Below are positions 8,606-16,866 of a stretch of 53,152 nucleotides of DNA, piece after piece. The number at the start of each line of letters is the position of its first letter. The first letter of the stretch is position 1. Source of the stretch: Myxococcus sp. (GTDB lineage Bacteria; Myxococcota; Myxococcia; Myxococcales; Myxococcaceae); contig JACSRE010000207.1 of assembly GCA_014879945.1 (NCBI GenBank), positions 1-53,152 on the forward strand, written 5' to 3'. The notes below the pieces were generated by a model that worked only from the letters and a program-made list of their open reading frames with translations, made no database searches and was not told the origin of the DNA. The position numbers were made by a program, and so were the translations under genes.

Positions 8606-8828
8606 GCAGCTCGAGCAGGTCGTTCGACATCTGGTCGGCCGACTGAATCGTCTTCAGGTTCGCGCGAAACGCCGCCGACGCCGAGAGGCGCTCGACCGTC
8701 GCGTCCACGAAGTCATCGCGCCCCGACAGGCTCACCTTCTCGGACGAGGCGAACGCCGCCGCCGTCTTCACCGCCGCGCGGTCCAGGCGCGCCTCGGCGG
8801 CCTTGAGGCCGCTGACTCCGCTCGACAT
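8592..8828 (-). CDS. Tiny flagellar rod/hook-like protein
   Basis: The product is 78 residues from the ATG at 8828 (MSSGVSGLKAAEARLDRAAV). The first 20 residues resemble the N-terminal helix of flagellar rod and hook proteins such as FlgC and FlgG. The last 35 (FVDATVERLSASAAFRANLK, then QSADQMSNDLLELL) match the flagellar rod C-terminal helix that pairs with it. The whole middle domain of a true rod protein (FlgC is about 135 residues) is absent. No other flagellar gene is in the window. It may assemble into an unrelated filament or be a remnant. The frame is open 17 codons further upstream, but the family match begins at this Met. Confidence 0.65.
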   Translation of the reverse strand: MSSGVSGLKAAEARLDRAAVKTAAAFASSEKVSLSGRDDFVDATVERLSASAAFRANLKTIQSADQMSNDLLELLTRR

Positions 8829-8915
8829 GGCTGAGACGTTCACAATCTGGAGGATGCGGCCGGCGCGCTCCCGGCGCAATGAGCCAACGGTGACCCCCGG
8901 CGGGTGCGGGCCGAC

Positions 8916-10115
8916 TCACATCAACGCGGCGTGGGGGTTGGCGCCGAACGGCACCTTCTGCGCGCGCGCCACCGCGGCCAGGTACGCCCAGAACCCCGGC
9001 GTCTTCGGCGTGCCCATCGGCAGGCGGTAGCTGGCCGAGCCCGCGCCCACCGGCAGCACCGTCGGCCGCCCCGTGGTGCCCGGCCTCACGTACTTGCCGA
9101 AGACCGACGCGCTGGTGCCGTTGGCGTGGCCCGAGTCTCCGGTGGGCTTGCCGCCGGTGCGCGCGAACTCGCCGAAGAGCACCGTCACCACATTGCGCCC
9201 CTGCATCGCCAGGGTGCGGTCGAGGAAGGTGCGCAGGCCCGGCAGCATCTCGGCCGCGAAGCGCGCGCGCGAGTCGACGCCGTCACCGTCGCCGTGGGTG
9301 TCCCACCCGTTGATGCGCACGCACACCACGTCGGCGCCGGCCCGCACCATCAGCTCCGCGCCCGCCAGGTGAGAGGTGAAGGTGCGCGCCGAGGTGTCGG
9401 CGGTCGCGATGCCGTACGCGGCGCTCAGCTCGCTCCAGTCCACCGGCTCGGCCGGGGGGCGCTCGAGGGTGTTGATGAGCGTGTGCGTGCCCGCCCACGG
9501 CGTCGAGAGCGAGCTCGGGTTCTGCGCGAAGCGCTGCTTCGACATCTCGAGCGAGGTGCGCAGCGCGCGGGCCATCAAGTCCGGGCGCGGCCCCGTCGCG
9601 GCGCCTCCGGCGAGGGCCACCGCCGCGGCGAGGTCGGGCACCGAGGTCATGCTGACGCCCGCGTACGCCTCGTGGGTGCCCGGCAGCGGCGTGCCGAAGC
9701 GCACGCACCGCAGCGCGCCGGGCCCGTTGATGGCGTCGGCCAGCATCAGCGGGTAGCTGGCCGAGTCCTTCATGAAGAACTGCCGCGGCCCGCTGATGTG
9801 GTCGGAGTACCCGTGCGCCACGCCCACCGTCGCCAGCTTCGAGAGCGCGAGGTCCGACAGGCTGCCGAGGGTGGAGCGGTCGACGACCAGGCCGTTGCCG
9901 AGGTCGCGCACGTTGCTCGAGGTGCAGCCGAAGAAGCCGTTGGGCACGTAGGCGTCGGCGGCCGAGAAGAGCGCGTTGTAGCTGCCCGCCATCCACACCA
10001 GCACCACCGAGGCCTTCTCGAGGGTGGGGGCGGGCTGGGCGAGCGAGAGGCGCGGCGCCACCGCGAGACCTGCAGAGGCGGCCAGGAGCGAGCGTCGGGA
10101 GAGCATCGGGTTCAT
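8916..10115 (-). CDS. Tat-exported DUF1501 family protein
   Basis: The 399-residue product opens with a twin-arginine signal (SRRSLLAAS, Arg7-Arg8), so it is exported folded. The mature part matches DUF1501, a branch of the alkaline phosphatase/sulfatase fold. Visible family motifs include VLVWMAGSYN after the signal, INGWDTHGD near residue 268 and LFGEFARTGG near residue 310. The function is unknown. DUF1501 genes usually sit beside genes for exported haem proteins of the DUF1800 or PSD1 type, and that holds here. It is the last gene of a three-gene minus-strand operon, three bases after the stop of the lipoprotein gene. Confidence 0.85.
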   Translation of the reverse strand: MNPMLSRRSLLAASAGLAVAPRLSLAQPAPTLEKASVVLVWMAGSYNALFSAADAYVPNGFFGCTSSNVRDLGNGLVVDRSTLGSLSDLALSKLATVGVAHGYSDHISGPRQFFMKDSASYPLMLADAINGPGALRCVRFGTPLPGTHEAYAGVSMTSVPDLAAAVALAGGAATGPRPDLMARALRTSLEMSKQRFAQNPSSLSTPWAGTHTLINTLERPPAEPVDWSELSAAYGIATADTSARTFTSHLAGAELMVRAGADVVCVRINGWDTHGDGDGVDSRARFAAEMLPGLRTFLDRTLAMQGRNVVTVLFGEFARTGGKPTGDSGHANGTSASVFGKYVRPGTTGRPTVLPVGAGSASYRLPMGTPKTPGFWAYLAAVARAQKVPFGANPHAALM

Positions 10116-10118
10116 TCC

Positions 10119-10838
10119 TCAGTACGACAGCCAGTTCATCGAGGTGACGACGGACGCGCAGACGTAGGCCCAGCGCTTGCCCACGTCGGGCTCCTCTTCG
10201 AGGTTGAGCGCCAGCGCGGTGCAGGCGGCCAGCTCCTCTTCGCTCGGCGCCCGCAGCCAGGCGCTCCGCTGCGTCTTGTCGCAGAACTGCCGCGCGCGCT
10301 CCGGCGTCGGGGCGAACTTCACGTGCTCGTACCAGCCGGCCGTGTTGCGGAAGGTGGGCCTGGCGAACGAGGCCAGGCACGCCTTGAAGGCGAAGGCGTA
10401 CGAGACGTAGACGGCGAACGGCCCGACGATGCTCTCGTCGTACCAGCGGTCGGGCACCACGCCGAACGCGCCGCCGGTGCCGGGGTCGCGGCTCTCGGGC
10501 GCGGTGAAGGCGTCGCCCCCGATGGACGCGGTGATGTCGCCCGTCACCGTCCAGTCGTTGCCGGACTTGAGGTTGCGGTACGGGCGCGCGACGTCGACGA
10601 AGGCGGCGCGGTCGAGGCGGCCAAGCTCGAGGTGCTCGCCAGACAGCCCCAGCCAGGCCCGTCCCGACGAGGCGTCACCACACCGCGCCGCCGACGGGAG
10701 CGCGGGGATGGAGGGCGCCGGGCCGCTCTGCGGGTCGATGGAGACGCCGCCCTCGCCGGCGAGCCCCGGCTGGCCGCCGACGAACTGGCCCTCGACGCAG
10801 GCCGCCAACGTCAGCGCGCTCAGCAGCAGAGCCCTCAT
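10119..10838 (-). CDS. Exported lipoprotein of the DUF1501 operon
   Basis: The 239-residue product has a short lipoprotein signal (LAAC, Cys14) and a Gly/Pro-rich linker to about residue 50. The C-terminal part, CDKTQRSAWLRAPSEEELAA followed by RRWAYVCASVVTSMNWLSY-like text (here KRWAY), resembles the end of planctomycete/myxobacterial proteins that accompany DUF1501. It has no CxxCH haem motif. Its ATG overlaps the stop of the upstream haem protein gene (ATGA), so translation is probably coupled. No enzymatic function can be assigned. Confidence 0.75.
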   Translation of the reverse strand: MRALLLSALTLAACVEGQFVGGQPGLAGEGGVSIDPQSGPAPSIPALPSAARCGDASSGRAWLGLSGEHLELGRLDRAAFVDVARPYRNLKSGNDWTVTGDITASIGGDAFTAPESRDPGTGGAFGVVPDRWYDESIVGPFAVYVSYAFAFKACLASFARPTFRNTAGWYEHVKFAPTPERARQFCDKTQRSAWLRAPSEEELAACTALALNLEEEPDVGKRWAYVCASVVTSMNWLSY

Positions 10839-11758
10839 GGCGTGCCTCCGCAGAACGCCGGGCTCTCGAGCAGCGTGGCCAGCGCGTCCTGCATGCGGCC
10901 GGTGCGCTCGAGCGTGTCGGCGCAGGCGTCGAACAGCGGCGCTTCACAGCTGCTCTCGGGCCGCCCGAAGGTGAACTCGAAGGCGAGGCGGCAGCTCCAG
11001 AAGGTGAAGGCCTGGCTGGTCACCAGCGCCTGCACCAGCTGCTCGTGGTCGGTGATGGTGGCGCCGCCGAAGAGCACCTGCGGGGTGACGGGCTTCTGGG
11101 TGATGACGGCGCGGTTGCCCAGGCCCACCCGCACCGGCAGGAGGCGCGCGACCTTGTCCAGCGCCCACGCGGTGTCGTAGTGGCAGCTGCGGCACTCGGC
11201 GCGCTCCCGGCCCGTGGCGGTGGCGTCGCCCTGGCCGTTGACGGGCGAGGGCTCGAGCGCGAGGCCGGTGGTGTTCTGCAGCGTGCGGTAGGCGGCCTGC
11301 AACATCCACCCCGCCTCTTCGTTGCCGGCGTAGCGCTTCTGCCAGGGCAGCGACGCGAAGTAGCCGAGCGCCGGCGCCGTCGGGTCGGCCTCGATGCGCG
11401 GGTAGCCGCCGGCGCCCACGAACTTCACCCGGCCCACGAAGACGTCACGCCACGGCAGGTCGTTGGAGAAGACGTACCGGATCATCGGAATCACCGGGTC
11501 GTCTTCGGGCCGGTCGCCGGGCAGGTCGTTGAAGCGGGAGTTGACGAAGTGCGCGAACGTCGTCACCACCTCGGGCTTCTTGAGCAGCTCGCGCACCTGC
11601 GCCTGGGGGGGCTCGCCCAGGCGTTGCGCGCGCCACGGCAGCCCCAGGGTGAGCGCCACCCGGCGGCCGCACTGGGCGGGGTTGAGGGGCGCCTGCGCCA
11701 GCGCCGGCGTCGCGGCGAGCGTCGAGAGGAGCAGCCAGAGGGTCGTTCGGGTCGTCAT
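10835..11758 (-). CDS. Exported monohaem c-type cytochrome-like protein
   Basis: The 307-residue product starts at the ATG at 11758 (MTTRTTLWLLL) and has a Sec signal cleaved near ALAQA. A single CRSCH motif at residues 189-193 would bind one haem c covalently. The C-terminal part (FTFWSCRLAFEFTFGRPESS, then DALATLLESPAFC) resembles the helical domains of DUF1585/DUF1592-type exported proteins that pair with DUF1501. It is the first gene of the operon. An electron-transfer or redox role in the periplasm is likely. The frame remains open upstream, but that stretch lacks a signal peptide. Confidence 0.8.
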   Translation of the reverse strand: MTTRTTLWLLLSTLAATPALAQAPLNPAQCGRRVALTLGLPWRAQRLGEPPQAQVRELLKKPEVVTTFAHFVNSRFNDLPGDRPEDDPVIPMIRYVFSNDLPWRDVFVGRVKFVGAGGYPRIEADPTAPALGYFASLPWQKRYAGNEEAGWMLQAAYRTLQNTTGLALEPSPVNGQGDATATGRERAECRSCHYDTAWALDKVARLLPVRVGLGNRAVITQKPVTPQVLFGGATITDHEQLVQALVTSQAFTFWSCRLAFEFTFGRPESSCEAPLFDACADTLERTGRMQDALATLLESPAFCGGTP

Positions 11759-11865
11759 CGGGGGCTCAACCCGTCCATTCCCCGGGCCGCCCGGACCCTT
11801 CCGGGCTTTCTGGCCTTGTCGGTCTTTGCAGGCGTGGCGCTCGAGTTCGGGCACACTGCGCGCCC

Positions 11866-13227
11866 GTGCGGGCCTTGCTGCCACTCTTGCTGGCGTTGTT
11901 CTCTTCGACGGCCCTGGCCCAGGTGCAGCAGCTCGGCGATGGGCGCGACGGGCCGCTCGAGGTGTCGTCACCCAACACCGTCGTCACCCTCGCCACGCCG
12001 CTGGCCGCCGACGCCGCCGCCGGAGACCCGCTCATCACCGTCGTCGACTCCACGGGCTTCACGGCGGGCGCGCTGGTGCTGGTGGTGCAGACCCAGTGGC
12101 GCTCCGACGGCGAGCGCTACCGCATCGGCGAGTACTCGCTCCACTTCGTCGAGCGGGTGGCCGGCGGGCGCCTCGAGCTGGCCAGCCCGCTCAACCGGCC
12201 GTTCCGCGTGGGCGAGACCCAGGCCGTGCTGGTGCGGCAGTACACCGACGTCACCATTCGTGAGGGCGCCTCGCTGCGCGCGCCGCCGTGGAACGGGAGC
12301 AGCGGGGGCGTGTTGGCGCTGGCGGCCACTGGCGTGGTGAGGAACGACGGCGTGGTGTCGGCGTCGGGCCTGGGCTTTCGTGGCGGCACCCCTCACGAGC
12401 TGTCCGAGCGCGAGACCGCCTGCAGCGGCGACGACGAGCCGGCGCCCCGGGGCGCGGAGCGGGGTGAAGGCGCGCTGCTCGGCGGCTTCGGGCCCACCTT
12501 CACCGGCCGGCGCAACCAGGACTCGGGCGGCGGGGGCGGCGTCTGCGCCTACTCCGGCGGCGGCGGCGGCGCGTCGCTCGGCGAGGGCGGCCAGGGCGGC
12601 TTCAGCGCCGATGGGCGGCGCGACGTCGGCGGCGTGGGCGGCGAGTCGTTGACCTTCGCGGGGCTGGTGTTGGGCGGCGGCGGCGGCGCGACCAACGGCA
12701 CCTTCGGGCGCGGTCGCGCGGGCGGGCGCGGCGGCGGCGCCATCTTCCTTCGCGCGCGCAGCCTCGACGGCGCGGGCACCTTCGTCGCCAACGGCGAAGA
12801 GGGCGGCTCCACCGACAACCGCTTCGGCGGCGGCGGCGGGGCCGGGGCCGCGGGCTCCATCGTCATCGAGCTCGTCGACGACGCCCGCTGCACCCTCATC
12901 GCGGTCGGCGGCGCAGGCGGCGCCGGCACCGACCACGGCCCTGGCGGCGGCGGCGGTGGGGGCCACGTCTCGCTGCGCGCGCGCAAGGTGCTCGAGTGCC
13001 CGATGGCCGTCGGCGGCGGCGCCAGCGGCAAGGTGATGTCGTTGGACTTCGGCGCGCAGCCCGGCGCCCCGGGGAAGGCGCAGGTGCTCGAGCTGGGGCC
13101 GTCGGTGATGCCGTTCGCCAGCGGCCCGGGCGTCACCCTGACGCGGCTGGGCTGTGGCTGCTCGGGCGCCGAGGGCTCGGCGCTGCTGGGCCTGCTGCTC
13201 GTCGTCGCGCGTCGTCGCCGGCGCTGA
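11866..13227 (+). CDS. Glycine-rich surface protein with MYXO-CTERM-like tail
   Basis: The 453-residue product starts at a GTG and has a Sec signal (LLALFSSTALAQ). Residues 20-150 are beta-rich, with runs of alternating hydrophobic residues. Residues 190-400 are extremely Gly-rich with regular GGGGG blocks, a layout seen in bacterial surface and adhesin-like proteins. The last 24 residues run from CGCSGAEG through a hydrophobic stretch (LLGLLLVVA) to RRRRR. This is the tripartite MYXO-CTERM sorting tail, which directs processing and surface display in myxobacteria. The gene is divergent from the haem operon. The ligand is unknown. Confidence 0.85.
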   Translation: MRALLPLLLALFSSTALAQVQQLGDGRDGPLEVSSPNTVVTLATPLAADAAAGDPLITVVDSTGFTAGALVLVVQTQWRSDGERYRIGEYSLHFVERVAGGRLELASPLNRPFRVGETQAVLVRQYTDVTIREGASLRAPPWNGSSGGVLALAATGVVRNDGVVSASGLGFRGGTPHELSERETACSGDDEPAPRGAERGEGALLGGFGPTFTGRRNQDSGGGGGVCAYSGGGGGASLGEGGQGGFSADGRRDVGGVGGESLTFAGLVLGGGGGATNGTFGRGRAGGRGGGAIFLRARSLDGAGTFVANGEEGGSTDNRFGGGGGAGAAGSIVIELVDDARCTLIAVGGAGGAGTDHGPGGGGGGGHVSLRARKVLECPMAVGGGASGKVMSLDFGAQPGAPGKAQVLELGPSVMPFASGPGVTLTRLGCGCSGAEGSALLGLLLVVARRRRR

Positions 13228-13292
13228 CGAACGCGGCCGGGTGCTTTGCGCGTGTGAATCACCGCTGGCGAAGGCACACTCGCGCCTCGTCG

Positions 13293-14378
13293 ATGATTGC
13301 GCTCGCGCTCACGCTCGTGTTGGCCGCGCCCAAGGTCTCCATCGGGCCCACGCCTCCGCTCATCGTGATGATCCGCACCGACGGCCCCTCGTCGTTCGTC
13401 AAGACGCAGGCGCGGCTGCACGAGGAGCTGACGCTGCTGCTCGACTCGTTCATCGTGCTCAACACGCCCATCAGCGTGCCCGACTTCCCGAGGAAGCCGC
13501 TGGCCGACCAGCTGGCCGCGGTGCTGCCGGTGGCCAAGTCGAACGACGCCGCCGCGGTGGTGTGGCTGTCAGAGCCCTTCCCCGGCCAGCTGATGCTCCA
13601 CCTCGTCGCGCAGGGCACCGGCCGAACGCTCGTGCGCACCCTCGAGTTCGACAAGAAGAGCCGCAACGAGAGCGCGCTGGCGCTGATGATGCGCGAGCTG
13701 CTCGGCACCGCGTTCCTCTACGAGGCGCCCGCCACCGTGCCGCCCCAGCTGCGCGCGGTGGTGAAGCAGACGCGCGCCACCATGTCGAACGCCGCCGACG
13801 TCGCCCCGCCGCCCATCGTCGACACGCCCATCGCGCCGCCCGCGCCCATGCCGCCGCCAAGGCCGAAGCGCCTGCGGGTGATGGCGCTGGGGCTGGTGGA
13901 CTCGGGCGTGGTCGACCACGTCGGCGGCGCCACCCGCTACGGAGGCTCGTTCACCGCGCTGTGGAAGTACGACGAGCGAATGGGGCTCGGTTTCGACGTC
14001 GGCCTCACCGGCCACCGCGCGGTGCCCGACCTCAACACCGCCGTGTCGTCGGTGTCGCTCCCGCTCCTCGCCGTCGCCACCCGCAGCTACGCTCTGGGCG
14101 ACTTCGGCTTCTGGCCCCGCGTCGGCCTCGGGCCCGAGCTGACGTGGACCACCTCCCGCCAGGCCGTGCCGGGACAACTCACCACACTCACGGGGGCTGG
14201 ACTCCTCGGGGTCGATGTAAGTGCGGGTGTGCCGCCCCTCTCGATCGTCTTCCGCCTCGACCTCATGGGGCGCCTCGGTCGCTCGCAACTCGCTGAATTG
14301 CCTGGCGACCAGGTGCTGTGGCGGCAGCCTGCGCTCTCGCTGCACGCAGGCATCGGTCTCGCATGGGAAGGGCTTTGA
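13293..14378 (+). CDS. Secreted/outer-membrane protein linked to an ECF sigma factor
   Basis: The 361-residue product starts at the ATG at 13293 with a signal peptide (MIALALTLVLAAPKVS). Residues 20-170 form an alpha/beta region I do not recognise. Residues 180-200 are a Pro-rich linker (PPAPMPPPRPKR). Residues 200-361 contain alternating-residue strands (FTALWKYDERMGLGFDVGLT and similar) that suggest a small beta-barrel in the outer membrane. The end overlaps the sigma factor gene by 16 bp, so the two are translated as a unit. A role as sensor or target of the sigma/FecR pair is plausible but unproven. Confidence 0.7.
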   Translation: MIALALTLVLAAPKVSIGPTPPLIVMIRTDGPSSFVKTQARLHEELTLLLDSFIVLNTPISVPDFPRKPLADQLAAVLPVAKSNDAAAVVWLSEPFPGQLMLHLVAQGTGRTLVRTLEFDKKSRNESALALMMRELLGTAFLYEAPATVPPQLRAVVKQTRATMSNAADVAPPPIVDTPIAPPAPMPPPRPKRLRVMALGLVDSGVVDHVGGATRYGGSFTALWKYDERMGLGFDVGLTGHRAVPDLNTAVSSVSLPLLAVATRSYALGDFGFWPRVGLGPELTWTTSRQAVPGQLTTLTGAGLLGVDVSAGVPPLSIVFRLDLMGRLGRSQLAELPGDQVLWRQPALSLHAGIGLAWEGL

Positions 14379-14938
14379 GTCGTCAGGGCATTGCAGATGA
14401 ATTGACGGCGGGTGACGACGACGACGCATGCGTCAGACGGCTGGTGTCTGGTGACCTGCGTGCGCTCGGGCCTCTCTACACCCGCTACCGAGGAGTGGTG
14501 ATGAACGTGCTTCGACATCAGGTGCGCGAGAGCGAGCTCGACGACCTCTGTCAGGAGGTGTTCCTCACGTTCGCCCAGGTCGCCAACCGCCTCCGCCCCG
14601 GCGTGACGGTGCGCGCCTTCCTCGTCGGCATCGCCGCCAAGAAGGGCAAGAAGTCGGGCGTGATGGAGTGGATGCGGGCGCGCCTCATCGACCGCAACGT
14701 CTCGAAGGAAGAGCCCACCACCAGCCCGCAGCTGCGCGTCGACGCCGGCCGTGACGCCGAGAAGCTGCTCTCGAAGCTGCCCGAGGAGTGGCGCACCATC
14801 GTGGTGCTCAACGTCGTCGAGGGCTGGACCGCCGAAGAGATCGCCGCCTCGCTGGGCGTCAGCCCCAACACCGTCTTCACCCGCCTGCATCGCGCCCGTC
14901 AGAAGATCCGCGAGCTGAGCGAGGGAGCCCCGTCATGA
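14363..14938 (+). CDS. ECF sigma factor (RpoE-like)
   Basis: The 191-residue product starts at the ATG at 14363. Region 2 is seen as LGPLYTRYRGVVMNVL and ELDDLCQEVFLTFAQV, the helix that contacts the -10 element and core polymerase. Region 4 is seen as LPEEWRTIVVLNVVEGWTAE, with its HTH in EEIAASLGVSPNTVFTRLHR, which reads the -35 element. It lacks regions 1 and 3, as expected for ECF factors. The stop overlaps the start of the FecR/TPR gene (ATGA), and the start lies inside the upstream envelope gene. The three therefore form one operon, and the partner gene probably controls the factor. Confidence 0.9.
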   Translation: MGRALSRQGIADELTAGDDDDACVRRLVSGDLRALGPLYTRYRGVVMNVLRHQVRESELDDLCQEVFLTFAQVANRLRPGVTVRAFLVGIAAKKGKKSGVMEWMRARLIDRNVSKEEPTTSPQLRVDAGRDAEKLLSKLPEEWRTIVVLNVVEGWTAEEIAASLGVSPNTVFTRLHRARQKIRELSEGAPS

Positions 14939-16215
14939 CCGAGCAGGCTCCCCAGACCGCGCCCGACCCGGCGTGGGACCAGTTCGCCGCCGAGCTGAAG
15001 GCCGAGCGCGCGCCGCTCTCGGAGCCGCCGTCTCGCCACGAGGTGGCGCGGCTGCTCCAACGCGCCGAAGAGGCCGACACGCAGGCGCCGGCGTGGGCGC
15101 GGTGGATGATGCCGGCCGGGGTGCTGGCGGTGCTGGTGGCGGGCGTCATCGGCTTCGTCGCCCTGCGCGGCGAGCCCGAGGTGCCGTGGACGGCGAAGAC
15201 GGTGCTGGCCTCGGCGGCCACCACCACCGGCGCGGTGACCGAGACGCTCCCCGAGGGCCGCGCGCTGTTGAGCCTGGGGGACGACACCGTCGGCCTCGGC
15301 CCGGACTCGCGCCTCGAGATCGCCTCGGCCAGCTCGAAGGCCACCCGGCTGGTGCTGTCGCGGGGCTCGGTGGCCGCGCACGTCGACCCGTCGCGGGGCG
15401 CGCGCAACTTCGACGTCGATACGCCGCTGGGCCGCGTGCACGTGGTGGGCACCATCTTCCGGGTGCGGGCCATGGGCGACGAGTTGGTTGTTGAAGTGCA
15501 GAAGGGCACCGTCGAGGTGACGCACGGGAGCGCCAGCTCACGCGTGACAGGCGGCCAGCGCCTGGTGGTGAAGGCGGGCGAAGCCACCCTGGGCGCGCGT
15601 GACTCCGACGCCGCCTTCGACGAGCTCTCCGACCAGCCAGTGGTGGTCGTCGCTCCGGTGCCTGAGCCGGTGGTGGAGCAGCCGGTCATCGAGCCGACGC
15701 CCGAGCCGGTCGCCATGAAGGAAGAGCCCCGGAAGAAGGGCGCGGCGCCGGCCTCGAAGCTGGCGGAGTGGCGCACCCGCGCGGCGCGCGGCGAGTGCGG
15801 CCTGGTGATGGCCGAGGTGAAGAAGTCGCTGGGCCAGGCGCCCGACGACATCCTCGCGCGCATGACGCTCGCCGACTGCCAGCGCCGCAGCAACGACATG
15901 AAGGGCGCCCTCGAGAGCTACCTCAAGGCCTCGGCGGGCAAGGGCGCCGACGCGAACCGCGCGACGTTGATGGCGGCCGCGGTGCTGCAAGACGAGCTCG
16001 CCCAACCGGCGAAGGCCCTCAAGCAGCTCGACAGGTACCTGGCCCGCGGCGCCGAGTCGCGCGACCTCGAGGCGAGCGTGCTGGTGCGCAAGGCCCGGGC
16101 GCTCCAGGCGACGGGCAAGAAGCCCCAGGCCCGCGCCATCGTGGAGCAGGTGCTGACGAAGTTCGCCGACACCTCTGCCGCGCCCGAGGCGCTGCGGTTG
16201 CGCGACGCGCTCTGA
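14935..16215 (+). CDS. FecR-domain transmembrane protein with C-terminal TPR-like repeats
   Basis: The 426-residue product has a cytoplasmic N-terminus (1-57), one membrane helix (about 58-77), a periplasmic FecR domain (about 95-225) and a Pro/Glu-rich linker near 240-270. It ends in TPR-like helices (about 290-420). The FecR core is visible as LSLGDDTVGLGPDSRLEIAS, FDVDTPLGRVHVVGTIFRV and VEVQKGTVEVT. FecR proteins pass envelope signals to an ECF sigma factor and often act as its anti-sigma. Here the short N-terminus would hold the sigma encoded directly upstream. The periplasmic TPRs are an addition to the classical FecR layout and may bind envelope proteins. Confidence 0.85.
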   Translation: MTEQAPQTAPDPAWDQFAAELKAERAPLSEPPSRHEVARLLQRAEEADTQAPAWARWMMPAGVLAVLVAGVIGFVALRGEPEVPWTAKTVLASAATTTGAVTETLPEGRALLSLGDDTVGLGPDSRLEIASASSKATRLVLSRGSVAAHVDPSRGARNFDVDTPLGRVHVVGTIFRVRAMGDELVVEVQKGTVEVTHGSASSRVTGGQRLVVKAGEATLGARDSDAAFDELSDQPVVVVAPVPEPVVEQPVIEPTPEPVAMKEEPRKKGAAPASKLAEWRTRAARGECGLVMAEVKKSLGQAPDDILARMTLADCQRRSNDMKGALESYLKASAGKGADANRATLMAAAVLQDELAQPAKALKQLDRYLARGAESRDLEASVLVRKARALQATGKKPQARAIVEQVLTKFADTSAAPEALRLRDAL

Positions 16216-16468
16216 GGGTTTGGCGCCGCAGCCCCGCGCTGGCTCGAGCTCGTGAGCCTCAGACCAAGGAACGCTCCGAGCTCGCCGCCCTGTCGGCCCA
16301 GGCTGAAGCCAACCTTCAGCGAGCGCAGGTACGCCGAGGTCGGGCCGAACTCACTCGAGCAAGAGCGGACCTCGAGCACTGGGCCGCGTCACCACGTCCC
16401 GGTCGGCCTCGCCCGCTCGGCCTTCGGTGAGCGCGCCTCGGCGCGCACCGTGTGGTGTCCTCCACTCC
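16216..16468. other. Intergenic stretch, no supported gene
   Basis: Several short frames are open on both strands, but none has a convincing start, codon bias or family match. One plus-strand frame would give a charged, coiled-coil-like peptide (KERSELAALSAQAEANL), but its third positions are only moderately G/C. The stretch separates the FecR operon from the IS66-type remnant and may include debris of past insertions. Confidence 0.4.
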
Positions 16469-16494
16469 GTGAGCCATCAGCGACACCGGGATGA
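16469..16494 (+). repeat. Direct repeat, copy 1
   Basis: gtgagccatcagcgacaccg and six further bases. It matches 16921-16946 at 24 of 26 positions (differences at repeat positions 7 and 17). It probably marks the left terminus of the IS66-type element. Confidence 0.7.
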
Positions 16495-16545
16495 TCGCGG
16501 ACAGCCGTTCGCGCAGCCTCCGCGTTGTGGGGAGGTCGCGCACGC

Positions 16546-16866
16546 ATGGCAGGCCGGAAGGTGTTCAACGAGCAGGATGCGCGGAGGTGTCTCGCCGCGG
16601 TGAAGACGTCACGGCGCGAGCTGGCACGAGAGCACGGGGTCGATGGGCGTTCGCTCAACCTGTGGCGGCTGAATCTCGAGCGGCGAGGCGCGGTGCGCGT
16701 GCGAGCGCCCGCACCACGGATGGTCGAGGTGGTGGTCGCGCCGTCGGCCGCGGTGCCGGCCCGGCTACCGTTCGTGCTGCGCGTCGGCAGCGTCGAGCTC
16801 GAGGTCGGCGCGTCCTTCGATGAGAGCGCGCTGCGACGCCTCATCGGGGTGCTCAAGTCGTGCTGA
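16546..16866 (+). CDS. tnpA: IS66 family accessory protein TnpA
   Basis: The 106-residue product starts at the ATG at 16546, behind a purine-rich ribosome-binding site (GGGGAGG at 16529-16535). The N-terminal half is a helix-turn-helix (FNEQDARRCLAAVKTSRREL and HGVDGRSLNLWRL). The C-terminal half has the IS66 Orf1 pattern VLRVGSVELEVGASFDESAL followed by RRLIGVLKS. TnpA is the small DNA-binding accessory protein of IS66 elements and has no catalytic activity. Its stop overlaps the start of the truncated TnpB by seven bases, the coupling normal in IS66. Confidence 0.8.
   Translation: MAGRKVFNEQDARRCLAAVKTSRRELAREHGVDGRSLNLWRLNLERRGAVRVRAPAPRMVEVVVAPSAAVPARLPFVLRVGSVELEVGASFDESALRRLIGVLKSC

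Noticed and set aside
16252-16494. 80-residue plus-strand frame before the IS66 remnant
   Set aside because: It has no ribosome-binding site, mixed third positions and runs into the terminal repeat of the element.
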